A stretch of DNA of 51,657 bases. Origin: an uncultured Solirubrobacteraceae bacterium. Its GTDB lineage: Bacteria > Actinomycetota > Thermoleophilia > Solirubrobacterales > Solirubrobacteraceae. The position numbers and the translations under genes were made by a program. The stretch covers positions 1 through 51,657 of the forward strand of contig CADCVR010000081.1 of NCBI GenBank assembly GCA_902806205.1. Reading direction: 5' to 3'. Under the pieces are notes generated by a model. It was given only the letters and a program-made list of their open reading frames with translations, ran no database searches and was not told the DNA's origin. The stretch's first letter is position 1. The number at the start of each line of letters is the position of its first letter. Positions 41,313-48,896 of this stretch are shown piece after piece.

Positions 41313-42338
41313 ATGGCCGGTCCTCTGCGTCTCAGCGTGCTCGACCAGTCGCCGGTCTCGGAGGGCTCGACGGGCGCGCAGGCCCTGCGCAACACGGTCG
41401 ACCTGGCGCGGCTCGCCGACACCCTGGGCTATCACCGCTACTGGGTGGCCGAGCACCACGGCAGCCCGTCGCTGGCCGGCACGAGCCCCGAGGCGCTCAT
41501 CGGCCCGATCGCCGCGGTCACCACGCGCCTGCGCGTGGGCAGCGGCGGCGTGATGCTCCCCCACTACAGCCCGCGGAAGGTCGCCGAGACGTTCAGCGTC
41601 CTCAGCGGCCTGTTCCCGGGACGGATCGACCTCGGGGTCGGGCGCACCGCCGGCGCGGACGAGGTGACCTCGCGGGCGTTGCAGCGCGATCGGCGGATGG
41701 TCCCCCCGGACGATTTCCCCGAGCAGCTCGTCGAGCTGCTGTTCTACCTCGGCGACCGCCTCGGCTCCAGGCACCCGTTCGCGGCCCTGGCCGCGCTGCC
41801 CGGCCGCCCGGAGGCCCCCGAGCCGTGGCTGCTGGGCTCCTCGCACGAGAGCGCGGTGTGGGCCGCGCAGGCCGGGCTGCCCTACGCGTTCGGGGACTTC
41901 ATCAACCCCGGTGGCGCCGAGAGCGCGGCGGCCTACGTCGCGCGCTTCCAGGCCGGCCACCTCGAGGCCCCGCGGGTGGCCGTGGCGGTGGCGGTGGTCT
42001 GCGCGCCGACCGACGCCGAAGCCGAGCGCCTGGCTTCCAGCGGCCGGATGGCGCGGGCGCTGCGCGCACAGGGGCGGGAGGTCCGCGTGCCGACCGTCGA
42101 GGCGGCGGTGGCCCACATCGCCGAGCACGGCGCGCCCGCGGACTACGGCCCACGCGGGACGCGGGCGATCGTCGGCGATCCCGCGACCGTCCGTTCCCGG
42201 ATCGAGGAGACCGCGCGCGCCTACGGCGCCGAGGAGGCGATCGTCGTGACGATCACCCACGACCACGCCGCCCGCCGGCGCTCCTACGAGCTCATCGCCG
42301 ACGCCTTCGCGCTCGGCCCCGGCGTGCGCGCCGCCTGA
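41313..42338 (+). CDS. Luciferase-like FMN-dependent oxidoreductase (MsnO8/YhbW group)
   Basis: 341 aa TIM-barrel flavoprotein of the bacterial luciferase superfamily. Seen: LDQSPVSEGSTGAQALRNTV at the N-terminus, YHRYWVAEHHGSPSLAGTSP (the flavin/substrate loop), RVGSGGVMLPHYSPRKVAE, GRIDLGVGRTAGAD, and a C-terminal GDPATVRSRIEE signature. The substrate is unknown. TAGGTT lies 13 bases before the ATG at 41313. It follows the cobW gene by 64 bases. Confidence 0.9.
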   Translation: MAGPLRLSVLDQSPVSEGSTGAQALRNTVDLARLADTLGYHRYWVAEHHGSPSLAGTSPEALIGPIAAVTTRLRVGSGGVMLPHYSPRKVAETFSVLSGLFPGRIDLGVGRTAGADEVTSRALQRDRRMVPPDDFPEQLVELLFYLGDRLGSRHPFAALAALPGRPEAPEPWLLGSSHESAVWAAQAGLPYAFGDFINPGGAESAAAYVARFQAGHLEAPRVAVAVAVVCAPTDAEAERLASSGRMARALRAQGREVRVPTVEAAVAHIAEHGAPADYGPRGTRAIVGDPATVRSRIEETARAYGAEEAIVVTITHDHAARRRSYELIADAFALGPGVRAA

Positions 42339-42376
42339 GCGAGCGTCCCTGCGTCGCGACCATCTAGCGTCCAGCC

Positions 42377-43201
42377 ATGCCTTCTCCCATCCTCGACGTC
42401 CGCGGCGTCAGCGTCCCGCGCCTGGGCTTCGGCACCTGGCAGGTCACGGGCCGCGCGGCCCGCGAGGGCGTCCGCGACGCGCTGCAGCTCGGCTACCGCC
42501 ACATCGACACCGCGAAGATGTACGCCAACGAGGTGCAGGTGGGGGAGGGGCTCAGGGAGTCCGGCGTCCCGCGCGAGGAGGTGTGGCTGACGACGAAGGT
42601 CTGGATCGACGCCGCGCGCGCGAGTGACCTGCGGCGCTCGGCCGAGCAGCAGCTCACCGACCTCGGCGTGGACCGGCTCGACCTCCTCCTGCTTCACTGG
42701 CCGGCGCCGGGCGTGCCGCTCGCCGAGACCCTCGGCGCGCTGGCCGGCCTGCGCGAGGAGGGCCTCATCCGCGAGCTCGGCGTCTCCAACTTCCCGAGCG
42801 CGCTGCTGCGTGAGGCGGCGGCGCTCGCTCCCGTCTTCACCAACCAGGTCGAGTACCACGCCTACCTCGCCCAGGATGCCGTGCTCGCCGCCTGCCACGA
42901 GAGCAGCGTGATGCTCACGGCCTACTCACCCTTCGCCCGCGGGCGGCTGCTCGACGACCCGGTCCTGGGCGACGTCGCCGCCGCTCACGACGCGACTCCC
43001 GGTCAGGTCGCGCTGGCGTGGCTGCTCGCGCAGGAGCTCGTCGCGGCGATTCCCAAGGCCTCGTCGAACGAGCGCCGCGCGGAGAACCTCGCAGCGCTCG
43101 AGCTCGAGCTCTCCCCCGAGGAGCACGACCGCATCGGGGCCCTGCGCTCCCGCGGCATCCGTACCGCGGACCCGAGCGGGCTCGCGCCCACCTGGGACTG
43201 A
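42377..43201 (+). CDS. Aldo/keto reductase (DkgB-like)
   Basis: 274 aa, NADPH-dependent reductase of the AKR5 type. The catalytic tetrad is intact: Asp44 and Tyr49 in HIDTAKMYANE, Lys74 in TTKVW, and His107 in LLLLHWPAP. IPKASSNERRAENL is the cofactor-binding C-terminal motif. Likely substrates are diketo sugars, methylglyoxal or small aldehydes. TAGCGT lies 6 bases before the ATG. It lies 38 bases after the luciferase-like gene; both reduce or oxidise small carbonyls and may form a detoxification pair, but that is only context. Confidence 0.93.
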   Translation: MPSPILDVRGVSVPRLGFGTWQVTGRAAREGVRDALQLGYRHIDTAKMYANEVQVGEGLRESGVPREEVWLTTKVWIDAARASDLRRSAEQQLTDLGVDRLDLLLLHWPAPGVPLAETLGALAGLREEGLIRELGVSNFPSALLREAAALAPVFTNQVEYHAYLAQDAVLAACHESSVMLTAYSPFARGRLLDDPVLGDVAAAHDATPGQVALAWLLAQELVAAIPKASSNERRAENLAALELELSPEEHDRIGALRSRGIRTADPSGLAPTWD

Positions 43202-43283
43202 CCGAGGCCGCCGGGGCCTCGCGAGCTACGGCAGCCCGCGAACGGCTTCGTCCTCCGGAGGCCGCGAGGTGTATCCCGGCCGA

Positions 43284-43305
43284 GTTGATTGGGTAGTCAA
43301 TCAAC
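43284..43305 (+). promoter_or_regulatory. Perfect palindromic operator abutting the acyl-CoA dehydrogenase start
   Basis: GTTGATTG (43284-43291) and CAATCAAC (43298-43305) with a 6-base spacer, ending at the base before the ATG. The -10-like TAGTCA (43294-43299) lies inside it. Geometry and position fit a TetR-family repressor site for fatty-acid catabolism; no such regulator gene is in the window. Confidence 0.65.
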
Positions 43306-45255
43306 ATGGCCACCAACCCCACGTACGAGCAGTCCAAGGAGATCGCCGAGGCGTCCCGCGAGGCCGACTGGACCAAGCCCAGCTTCGGCAAGCAGCTGTT
43401 CCTCGGCTCCTTCCAGCCTGAGCTGATTCATCCGCAGCCCGAGACGGCGCCCGAGATGCGCCAGAAGGGCGAGGCGTTCCTCGTCCGCCTGCGCGCGTTC
43501 CTCGTGGAGCACGTCGACCCGCTGCAGATCGAGGCCGACGCGAAGATCCCCGGGCACGTCATCGACGGCTTGAAGGAGCTCGGTGCGCTCGGCATGAAGA
43601 TCCCCGAGGAGTACGGCGGGCTGGGGATGACCCAGGTCTACTACAACAAGGCCCTCGCCCTGGTGGGCACGTGGCATTCGTCCCTGGCGACGCTTCTGAG
43701 CGCGCACCAGTCGATCGGCCTGCCCGAGCCGCTGCGCATGTTCGGCTCCGAGGAGCAGAAGCGCGAGTGGTTGCCCAAGGTCGCGCGGACGCACGTCTCC
43801 GCGTTCCTGCTGACCGAGCCCGACGTGGGTTCGGACCCCGCGCGCATGACGACCGCGGCGGTCCCGACTCCCGACGGCAGGGGCTATGAGATCTCCGGGG
43901 TGAAGCTCTGGGCGACCAACGGCGTGATCGCCGACGTGGTCATCGTCATGGCCGTGGTGCCGAGGACCGAGGAGTCCAAGGGCGGCATCACCGCGTTCAT
44001 CGTGCCCTGCGACACCCCGGGCATCACGATCGAGGCGCGCAACGCGTTCATGGGGCTGCGCGGGATCGAGAACTCTTTGACGCGCTTCGACACCGTCTAC
44101 GTGCCCAGGGAGAACATCGTCGGCGGGCTCGGCAAGGGCTTGAAGCTGGCGCTGGCCACGCTGAACACCGGCCGTCTGTCGCTGCCGGCGATCGCCGCCG
44201 CCAACACCAAGCACGCCTTGAAGATCTCGCGTGAGTGGGCCAAGGAGCGCAAGCAGTGGGGTCGCCCCATCGGCGAGCACGACCCGGTGGCGCAGCACCT
44301 CGCGTTCGTGACGGGCACGGCCTTCGGCCTGGAAGCCGTCGTGGACGTCTCGAGCCGCCTGGCCGACGACAAGGCCAACGACTTCCGCATCGAGGCGGCC
44401 CTGGCCAAGCTCTACGGCTCGGAGCTCGGCTGGCTGGCGGTGGACACCATGATGCAGATCCGCGGCGGGCGCTCCTACGAGACGGCCGCCTCACTCAAGG
44501 CTCGAGGGGAGAAGGCCGTCCCGGCCGAGCAGATGCTGCGCGACATGCGCATCAACCGGATCTTCGAGGGCTCCACGGAGATCATGCACCTCCTGATCGC
44601 CCGGGAGGCCGTCGACCAGCACCTCTCCGTCGCGGGGGACCTTCTCGACCCGAAGACCCCCCTGGCCGACAAGGCCAAGGCGGCCGTCGACGCGGGGAAG
44701 TTCTACGCGGGCTGGCTGCCGACGCTCGTGACGGGGGAGGGCCAGAAGCCCGGCGCGTTCGCCGAGTTCGGGTCACTGGCCAAGCACATGCGCTACGTCG
44801 AGCGCTCCTCGCGCAAGCTCGCGCGCTCGACGTTCGGGCTCATGGGCCGCCACCAGGCGAGCCTCGAGCGCAAGGGTGCACTGCTCGGTCGCGTCGTGGA
44901 CATCGGCGCCGAGCTCTACGCGATCTCCTGCGCCGTCGTCTACGCGCAGACCATCGCGCGCGAGCACCCCGAGCGCCGCGAGTCGGCCTTCGAGCTGGCC
45001 GAGCTGTTCGCCAAGCAGGCCCGGGGCCGTGCGGAGGCGCGCTTCTCCGAGTTGTTCTCCAACGACGACGCCGCGCAGTACCAGACGGCCCAGAAGGTGC
45101 TCGGAGGCGAGTTCACCTGGTTCGAGGAGAACGTCCTGGACCCGGCGGGCGACGGCCCGATGATCCCCGCCGGAGCGCACGAGGTTCCCGCGAAGAACCG
45201 CCTGGCCGACGTGGACGCGAGCGTGGTCGACGAGCAGGCCGAGATCGTGCAGTAG
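43306..45255 (+). CDS. Long acyl-CoA dehydrogenase (VLCAD/FadE-like)
   Basis: 649 aa, longer than the usual 380-400 because of a C-terminal extra domain (about 450-649), as in mitochondrial VLCAD and some actinobacterial FadE proteins. Seen: EEYGGLGMTQVYYNKALAL, LTEPDVGSDPARM (FAD/substrate loop), WATNG, and FEGSTEIMHL, whose Glu421 is the candidate catalytic base. It introduces the first double bond of beta-oxidation into long acyl-CoAs. The strong palindrome at the start codon suggests repression unless acyl-CoA is present. No other beta-oxidation gene follows directly. Confidence 0.92.
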   Translation: MATNPTYEQSKEIAEASREADWTKPSFGKQLFLGSFQPELIHPQPETAPEMRQKGEAFLVRLRAFLVEHVDPLQIEADAKIPGHVIDGLKELGALGMKIPEEYGGLGMTQVYYNKALALVGTWHSSLATLLSAHQSIGLPEPLRMFGSEEQKREWLPKVARTHVSAFLLTEPDVGSDPARMTTAAVPTPDGRGYEISGVKLWATNGVIADVVIVMAVVPRTEESKGGITAFIVPCDTPGITIEARNAFMGLRGIENSLTRFDTVYVPRENIVGGLGKGLKLALATLNTGRLSLPAIAAANTKHALKISREWAKERKQWGRPIGEHDPVAQHLAFVTGTAFGLEAVVDVSSRLADDKANDFRIEAALAKLYGSELGWLAVDTMMQIRGGRSYETAASLKARGEKAVPAEQMLRDMRINRIFEGSTEIMHLLIAREAVDQHLSVAGDLLDPKTPLADKAKAAVDAGKFYAGWLPTLVTGEGQKPGAFAEFGSLAKHMRYVERSSRKLARSTFGLMGRHQASLERKGALLGRVVDIGAELYAISCAVVYAQTIAREHPERRESAFELAELFAKQARGRAEARFSELFSNDDAAQYQTAQKVLGGEFTWFEENVLDPAGDGPMIPAGAHEVPAKNRLADVDASVVDEQAEIVQ

Positions 45256-45290
45256 GGACGGGAGAATGCCCACCCGGATATGCTGATCGG

Positions 45291-45620
45291 GTGGATACGG
45301 CGAGCGTCATCCGTGCGGCACGCAGGCGCGCCGGCCTGACCCAGGGCGCGATGGCCGAGGCTGCCGGAACGTCGCAGGCGACCGTGTCGGCGTACGAGAG
45401 TGGCCGCAAGCGTCCCTCCGTCGACACGCTGGGCCGGCTGCTCGCTGCAGCGGGCGCGCGCCTGGTCGTAGAAGGCGGACGACGGCCCGTTCGCCTCCCG
45501 TCCCGGGCGTGTCATGAGAAGACCGCCCGAGAGCTCGGCGCGGTGCTCGAGCTCGCGGCCGAGCTTCCGGCGCGGCACGCTCGCACGCTCGCGTACCCGC
45601 GCCTGCGGCCACGACGTTGA
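45291..45620 (+). CDS. XRE-family DNA-binding protein (possible antitoxin)
   Basis: 109 aa. A Cro/C1-type helix-turn-helix occupies residues 6-60 (IRAARRRAGLTQGAMAEAAG, TSQATVSAYESGRKRPSVDT). The rest is a basic helical tail (LGAVLELAAELPARHARTLA). The GTG start lies 6 bases after TATGCT. Its stop overlaps the TTG start of the nucleotidyltransferase gene by four bases (TTGA), so the two are translated together. The order and overlap are typical of toxin-antitoxin pairs with the regulator first. Confidence 0.82.
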   Translation: MDTASVIRAARRRAGLTQGAMAEAAGTSQATVSAYESGRKRPSVDTLGRLLAAAGARLVVEGGRRPVRLPSRACHEKTARELGAVLELAAELPARHARTLAYPRLRPRR

Positions 45621-46165
45621 GGCTTCCCGAGAAGCTGGTCGCGTTGCATCGGGCGTTCGATGCGCGCGGGCTCCCCCACGCCTTCGGCGGGGCGATCGCG
45701 CTGGCCTACTGGACGCTCGACCCGCGCGGCACGAGCGACATCGACGTGAACGTCTTCGTACCGGCCGCCGAGGCTGCCGTCGCGCTCACGGCGCTTCCCG
45801 CCGGCGTGACGCAGCCCGCGGGCGTTGCCGAGGTGGTCGCCCGCGACGGGCAGGTTCGGCTGTTCTGGGAGTCGACCCCGGTCGATCTCTTCTTCGACTA
45901 CGCCGAACTGCACCGCGCCGCGGCCGCCCACGCGCGCGTGGTGCCGTTCGCCGGGACCGAGATCCCGGTGCTCGGTCCCGTCGAGCTCGCCGTGTTCAAG
46001 GCGGCGTTCGACCGGACGCAGGACTGGGCCGACATCGAGGCGATGTTCGCGGCGCGGACGCTGGACCGAGACGCCGTCGCCGCCGCGCTGGCGACGATGC
46101 TCGGCGGCGAGGACGCGCGCCTCCCCCGGCTCGCCGAAGCCGAGCGACGGGCCGTGGGCGGCTGA
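45617..46165 (+). CDS. Nucleotidyltransferase-fold protein (possible toxin)
   Basis: 182 aa. A minimal nucleotidyltransferase core: HAFGGAIALAYW (G-G motif near 24) and RGTSDIDVNVFV with Asp41 and Asp43 as metal ligands, then VDLFFDY with a third acidic residue near 90. It resembles the small AbiEii/DUF6036-type enzymes, which may act on tRNA or protein. A TTG start overlapping the upstream stop is inferred from the frame; a later in-frame start is possible. With the XRE gene it forms a candidate two-gene toxin-antitoxin or defence unit. Confidence 0.75.
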   Translation: MRLPEKLVALHRAFDARGLPHAFGGAIALAYWTLDPRGTSDIDVNVFVPAAEAAVALTALPAGVTQPAGVAEVVARDGQVRLFWESTPVDLFFDYAELHRAAAAHARVVPFAGTEIPVLGPVELAVFKAAFDRTQDWADIEAMFAARTLDRDAVAAALATMLGGEDARLPRLAEAERRAVGG

Positions 46166-46317
46166 CCGGCGGGAGGACATCTCGCCGTCGAGATGCGCCT
46201 CGTCGTAGACCCGGCGAACGCCGGATGGCGCCCATCCCCCGGGCGCTGACCGGGCGCTCGGCGCCGTATGGTCGCCGTCCGCTCAAGCTGCGCGCCGCCG
46301 GCGCCGATCCATGCAGG

Positions 46318-47472
46318 GTGCTTGACGTCGACGCCGCCCTTCGCCACCTCGTCACCTCGGGTGGCTCGGACCTGCACCTCAAGGTGCCCAACCGTCCGCT
46401 GATCCGCGTCGACGGTGATCTGCAGCCCTGCGAGCAGTTCGACGCGCTCGAGCCCGGCGACACCGAGGCCGCCGTGCGCCACATGCTGCGCGACGAGAGC
46501 AAGCTCGCCGAGTGGGCCGCCGACGGGGAGGTCGACTACTCCTACGCCATCGAGGGCGTCGCGCGCTTCCGCGTCAACTCCTTCCGCCAGCGCGGCTACG
46601 CGTCGCTGGTCATCCGCGCGATCCCGGTCTCGATCCGGACCATGGAGGAGCTCTCCCTGCCGCCCGTCATCCGGGAGCTCGCCGAGGAGGAGCGCGGCAT
46701 CGTGCTGCTCACCGGGACCACCGGGTCGGGCAAGTCGACGACCCTGGCGGCGATGATCGACCACGTCAACTCGACGATGCGCAAGCACATCATGACGATC
46801 GAGGACCCGATCGAGTTCCTGCACCTCGACAAGCTCTCGGCGATCAACCAGCGTGAGATCGGCCAGGACACCGAGAGCTTCAAGAAGGCGCTGCGCCGGG
46901 TCCTGCGCCAGGACCCGGACATCATCCTGATCGGCGAGATGCGCGACGAGGAGACCGTCCACACCGCGCTGAGCGCGGCCGAGACCGGTCACCTCGTGTT
47001 CTCCACGGTCCACACCGTCGACGCGGCCGAGACCGTCAACCGCCTCATCGACTTCTTCCCGCCGCACATGCACCAGCAGGTGCGCGCGATGCTCGCCGGC
47101 ACCCTCAAGGGCGCCGTCTCCCAGCGCCTGGTGCCCGCCGCCGAGGGCCGTGGGCGCGTCGCCGTGTGCGAGGTCCTGCGGATGACCGGCCGCGTGCGCG
47201 ACATGATCATGGACCCCGAGCAGACCGGGAAGCTCAACGAGGTCATCTCGGAGGGCGGCTACTACGGGATGCAGACGTTCGATCAGGCGCTCTTCGGCCA
47301 CTTCAAGGCCGGACGGGTGTCGATGGAGCAGGCGATGGGCGCCGCGAGCTCCCCGCACGACTTCAAGCTCCTGGTGGCCGCGGACGGACGCCGGGGCACG
47401 ACGATGGACGACCTCAAGCAGGCGGAGGACGGGCGCGCGGCGCCCGTGTCCGCCGTCGCGTCGCTGCGCTGA
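46318..47472 (+). CDS. pilT: PilT-like twitching ATPase
   Basis: 384 aa hexameric secretion ATPase of the type IV pilus retraction class. Seen: N-terminal SGGSDLHLKVPNRPLIRVDG, Walker A GTTGSGKSTT, the Asp box IMTIEDPIEF, Walker B DPDIILIGEMRD, the His box HLVFSTVHTVDA, and a PilT-like C-terminal ISEGGYYGMQTFD. The GTG at 46318 matches the usual N-terminus; an in-frame ATG at 46225 would add 31 residues. No pilin or PilC/PilM genes are nearby, so partners are encoded elsewhere. The 152-base gap upstream shows TATGGT near 46264 as a possible -10. Confidence 0.9.
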   Translation: MLDVDAALRHLVTSGGSDLHLKVPNRPLIRVDGDLQPCEQFDALEPGDTEAAVRHMLRDESKLAEWAADGEVDYSYAIEGVARFRVNSFRQRGYASLVIRAIPVSIRTMEELSLPPVIRELAEEERGIVLLTGTTGSGKSTTLAAMIDHVNSTMRKHIMTIEDPIEFLHLDKLSAINQREIGQDTESFKKALRRVLRQDPDIILIGEMRDEETVHTALSAAETGHLVFSTVHTVDAAETVNRLIDFFPPHMHQQVRAMLAGTLKGAVSQRLVPAAEGRGRVAVCEVLRMTGRVRDMIMDPEQTGKLNEVISEGGYYGMQTFDQALFGHFKAGRVSMEQAMGAASSPHDFKLLVAADGRRGTTMDDLKQAEDGRAAPVSAVASLR

Positions 47473-47541
47473 GCCGGCCCGGTTCGACGCACGGGTCTTG
47501 CGCCCTTGCGCCCGCGTGGCGGGTGCGCAATCGTCTCGCCC

Positions 47542-48249
47542 ATGGACGACTCCCTCAGCGTGTACGACGAGACCACCTCCACCGAGGCGTTCGCCCTGCA
47601 GAACGCGAAGCTGCTGAGGGTCTCGCTGCGCGACGTGACGATCCAGGCCAAGCTCGGCTCGATGGTCGCCTACCAGGGCGACGTCAAGTTCGAGCACGCC
47701 GGCCAGGGCGGGATGGGCCGGATGCTCAAGAAGGCGGTCACGGGCGAGGGGCAGTCGCTCATGAAGGTCTCGGGCTCCGGCGAGGTCTTCCTCGCCGAGA
47801 CCGCGCAGGAGATCCACGTCATCACCCTCCAGAACGACAAGGTGACCGTCAACGGCGCGAACCTGCTGGCGTTCGACGCCGGCATCGACTGGTCGATCGA
47901 GCGGATGCAGGGCGTCAGCGGGATGATGGGTGGCGGGCTCTACAACACCGCGCTGCACGGGACGGGCTCGGTGGCGATCCTCTCCGACGGCCCGCCCGTC
48001 CGTCTCGACGTCAGCTCCGCGCCGACGTTCGCCGACCCGCAGGCCGCGATCACCTGGTCCTCCGGCGTGACGACCCAGGTCAAGACCGACGTGTCGCTGA
48101 AGACCCTCGTCGGCCGGGGCTCGGGCGAGTCGGTGCAGATGGCGTTCAGCGGGCAGGGCTGGGTGCTGGTGCAGCCCTCGGAGGGGCGTCCCGTCCCGAC
48201 GGAATCCGGGGGGTCGTCCGGGGGGCTCGGAGGCCTGCTGAAGGGCTGA
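47542..48249 (+). CDS. AIM24-family protein
   Basis: 235 aa, beta-rich AIM24/TspO-like fold of unknown biochemical role. Recognised by LLRVSLRDVTIQAKLGSMVAY, GSGEVFLAETAQEIHVITL, NLLAFDAGIDWSIERMQG and GQGWVLVQPSEG (family-typical end), followed by a Gly/Ser tail. Homologues are often found beside oxidative-stress or membrane-integrity genes. The ATG at 47542 is chosen because it fits the family length; no strong Shine-Dalgarno is seen. It stands between pilT and the HxlR regulator on the same strand. Confidence 0.85.
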   Translation: MDDSLSVYDETTSTEAFALQNAKLLRVSLRDVTIQAKLGSMVAYQGDVKFEHAGQGGMGRMLKKAVTGEGQSLMKVSGSGEVFLAETAQEIHVITLQNDKVTVNGANLLAFDAGIDWSIERMQGVSGMMGGGLYNTALHGTGSVAILSDGPPVRLDVSSAPTFADPQAAITWSSGVTTQVKTDVSLKTLVGRGSGESVQMAFSGQGWVLVQPSEGRPVPTESGGSSGGLGGLLKG

Positions 48250-48272
48250 AGCGGCGCGCCGGCCGGGTCGCT

Positions 48273-48288
48273 TCACTTGGTAAAGTGA
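48273..48288 (+). promoter_or_regulatory. Inverted repeat upstream of the HxlR gene
   Basis: TCACTT (48273-48278) and AAGTGA (48283-48288) with a 4-base spacer, 8 bases before the ATG at 48297. It overlaps TAAAGT, a possible -10. Position and form suit autoregulation by the HxlR protein. Confidence 0.5.
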
Positions 48289-48296
48289 TAGGCCGA

Positions 48297-48674
48297 ATGG
48301 CCGCTGACGACACGTGCCCCGTCTGCCTGACCGCCGATGTCGTCTGCGGCAAGTGGACCCTGCTGCTGGTTCGCGACCTCGCGGCGGGGACCTCACGCTT
48401 CTGCGAGCTCGAGCGCTCGCTGGCCGGCATCTCGCCACGCACGCTCTCCCTGCGCCTGCGCGTGCTGGAGGAGGAGGGCATCGTCGAGCGCCAGACCTCG
48501 GGCGAGGTCCCGCCACGCGTCGAGTACGCGTTGACCCCGAAGGGCCTCGCGCTGCTGCCGATCATCGACGGCATGCGCGACTACGGCCGCCGCTGGCTGG
48601 CGGCCGACGACGTCTGCGCCGTCTCCGCCGGCGACCCCGGCGACGTGGTCCGCGCGGTCGCCGTCAGCGCCTGA
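48297..48674 (+). CDS. HxlR-family transcriptional regulator
   Basis: 125 aa winged-helix regulator: CPVCLTADVVCGKWTLLLVR at the start, FCELERSLAGISPRTLSLRL (recognition helix), LEEEGIVERQTSG and VEYALTPKGLALLPII. CPVC contributes two cysteines that could sense oxidants or electrophiles, as in YodB-type members. The ATG at 48297 is preceded by an inverted repeat. The next gene on the same strand is 222 bases away and unlikely to share the transcript. The regulated target is unknown; HxlR proteins often control a neighbouring redox enzyme. Confidence 0.9.
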   Translation: MAADDTCPVCLTADVVCGKWTLLLVRDLAAGTSRFCELERSLAGISPRTLSLRLRVLEEEGIVERQTSGEVPPRVEYALTPKGLALLPIIDGMRDYGRRWLAADDVCAVSAGDPGDVVRAVAVSA

Positions 48675-48896
48675 GCCGCGGTCGCGGGCCGACGGCGCCT
48701 GACCCGTCGCGGAGGTCGACCGAACGCGCCGGGATGACGCATTCGATCGACCCACGGCGTGTTCGCCGCCGCGCTCGCCGGGGTGCCGGGGCGCCGAGGC
48801 CGCAACCCCGCGTCCCGGCGCGGGTTCCGGGTCACCATGCCGGCACGACGCGATGCAGCGCTTGCACGGAAAGCCGCGGCGCCTACCCTGTGGGCG

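Noticed and set aside
46318-47472. Type IV pilus gene cluster
   Set aside because: Only the PilT-like ATPase is present; the flanking genes (XRE/nucleotidyltransferase, AIM24, HxlR) are not pilus genes.
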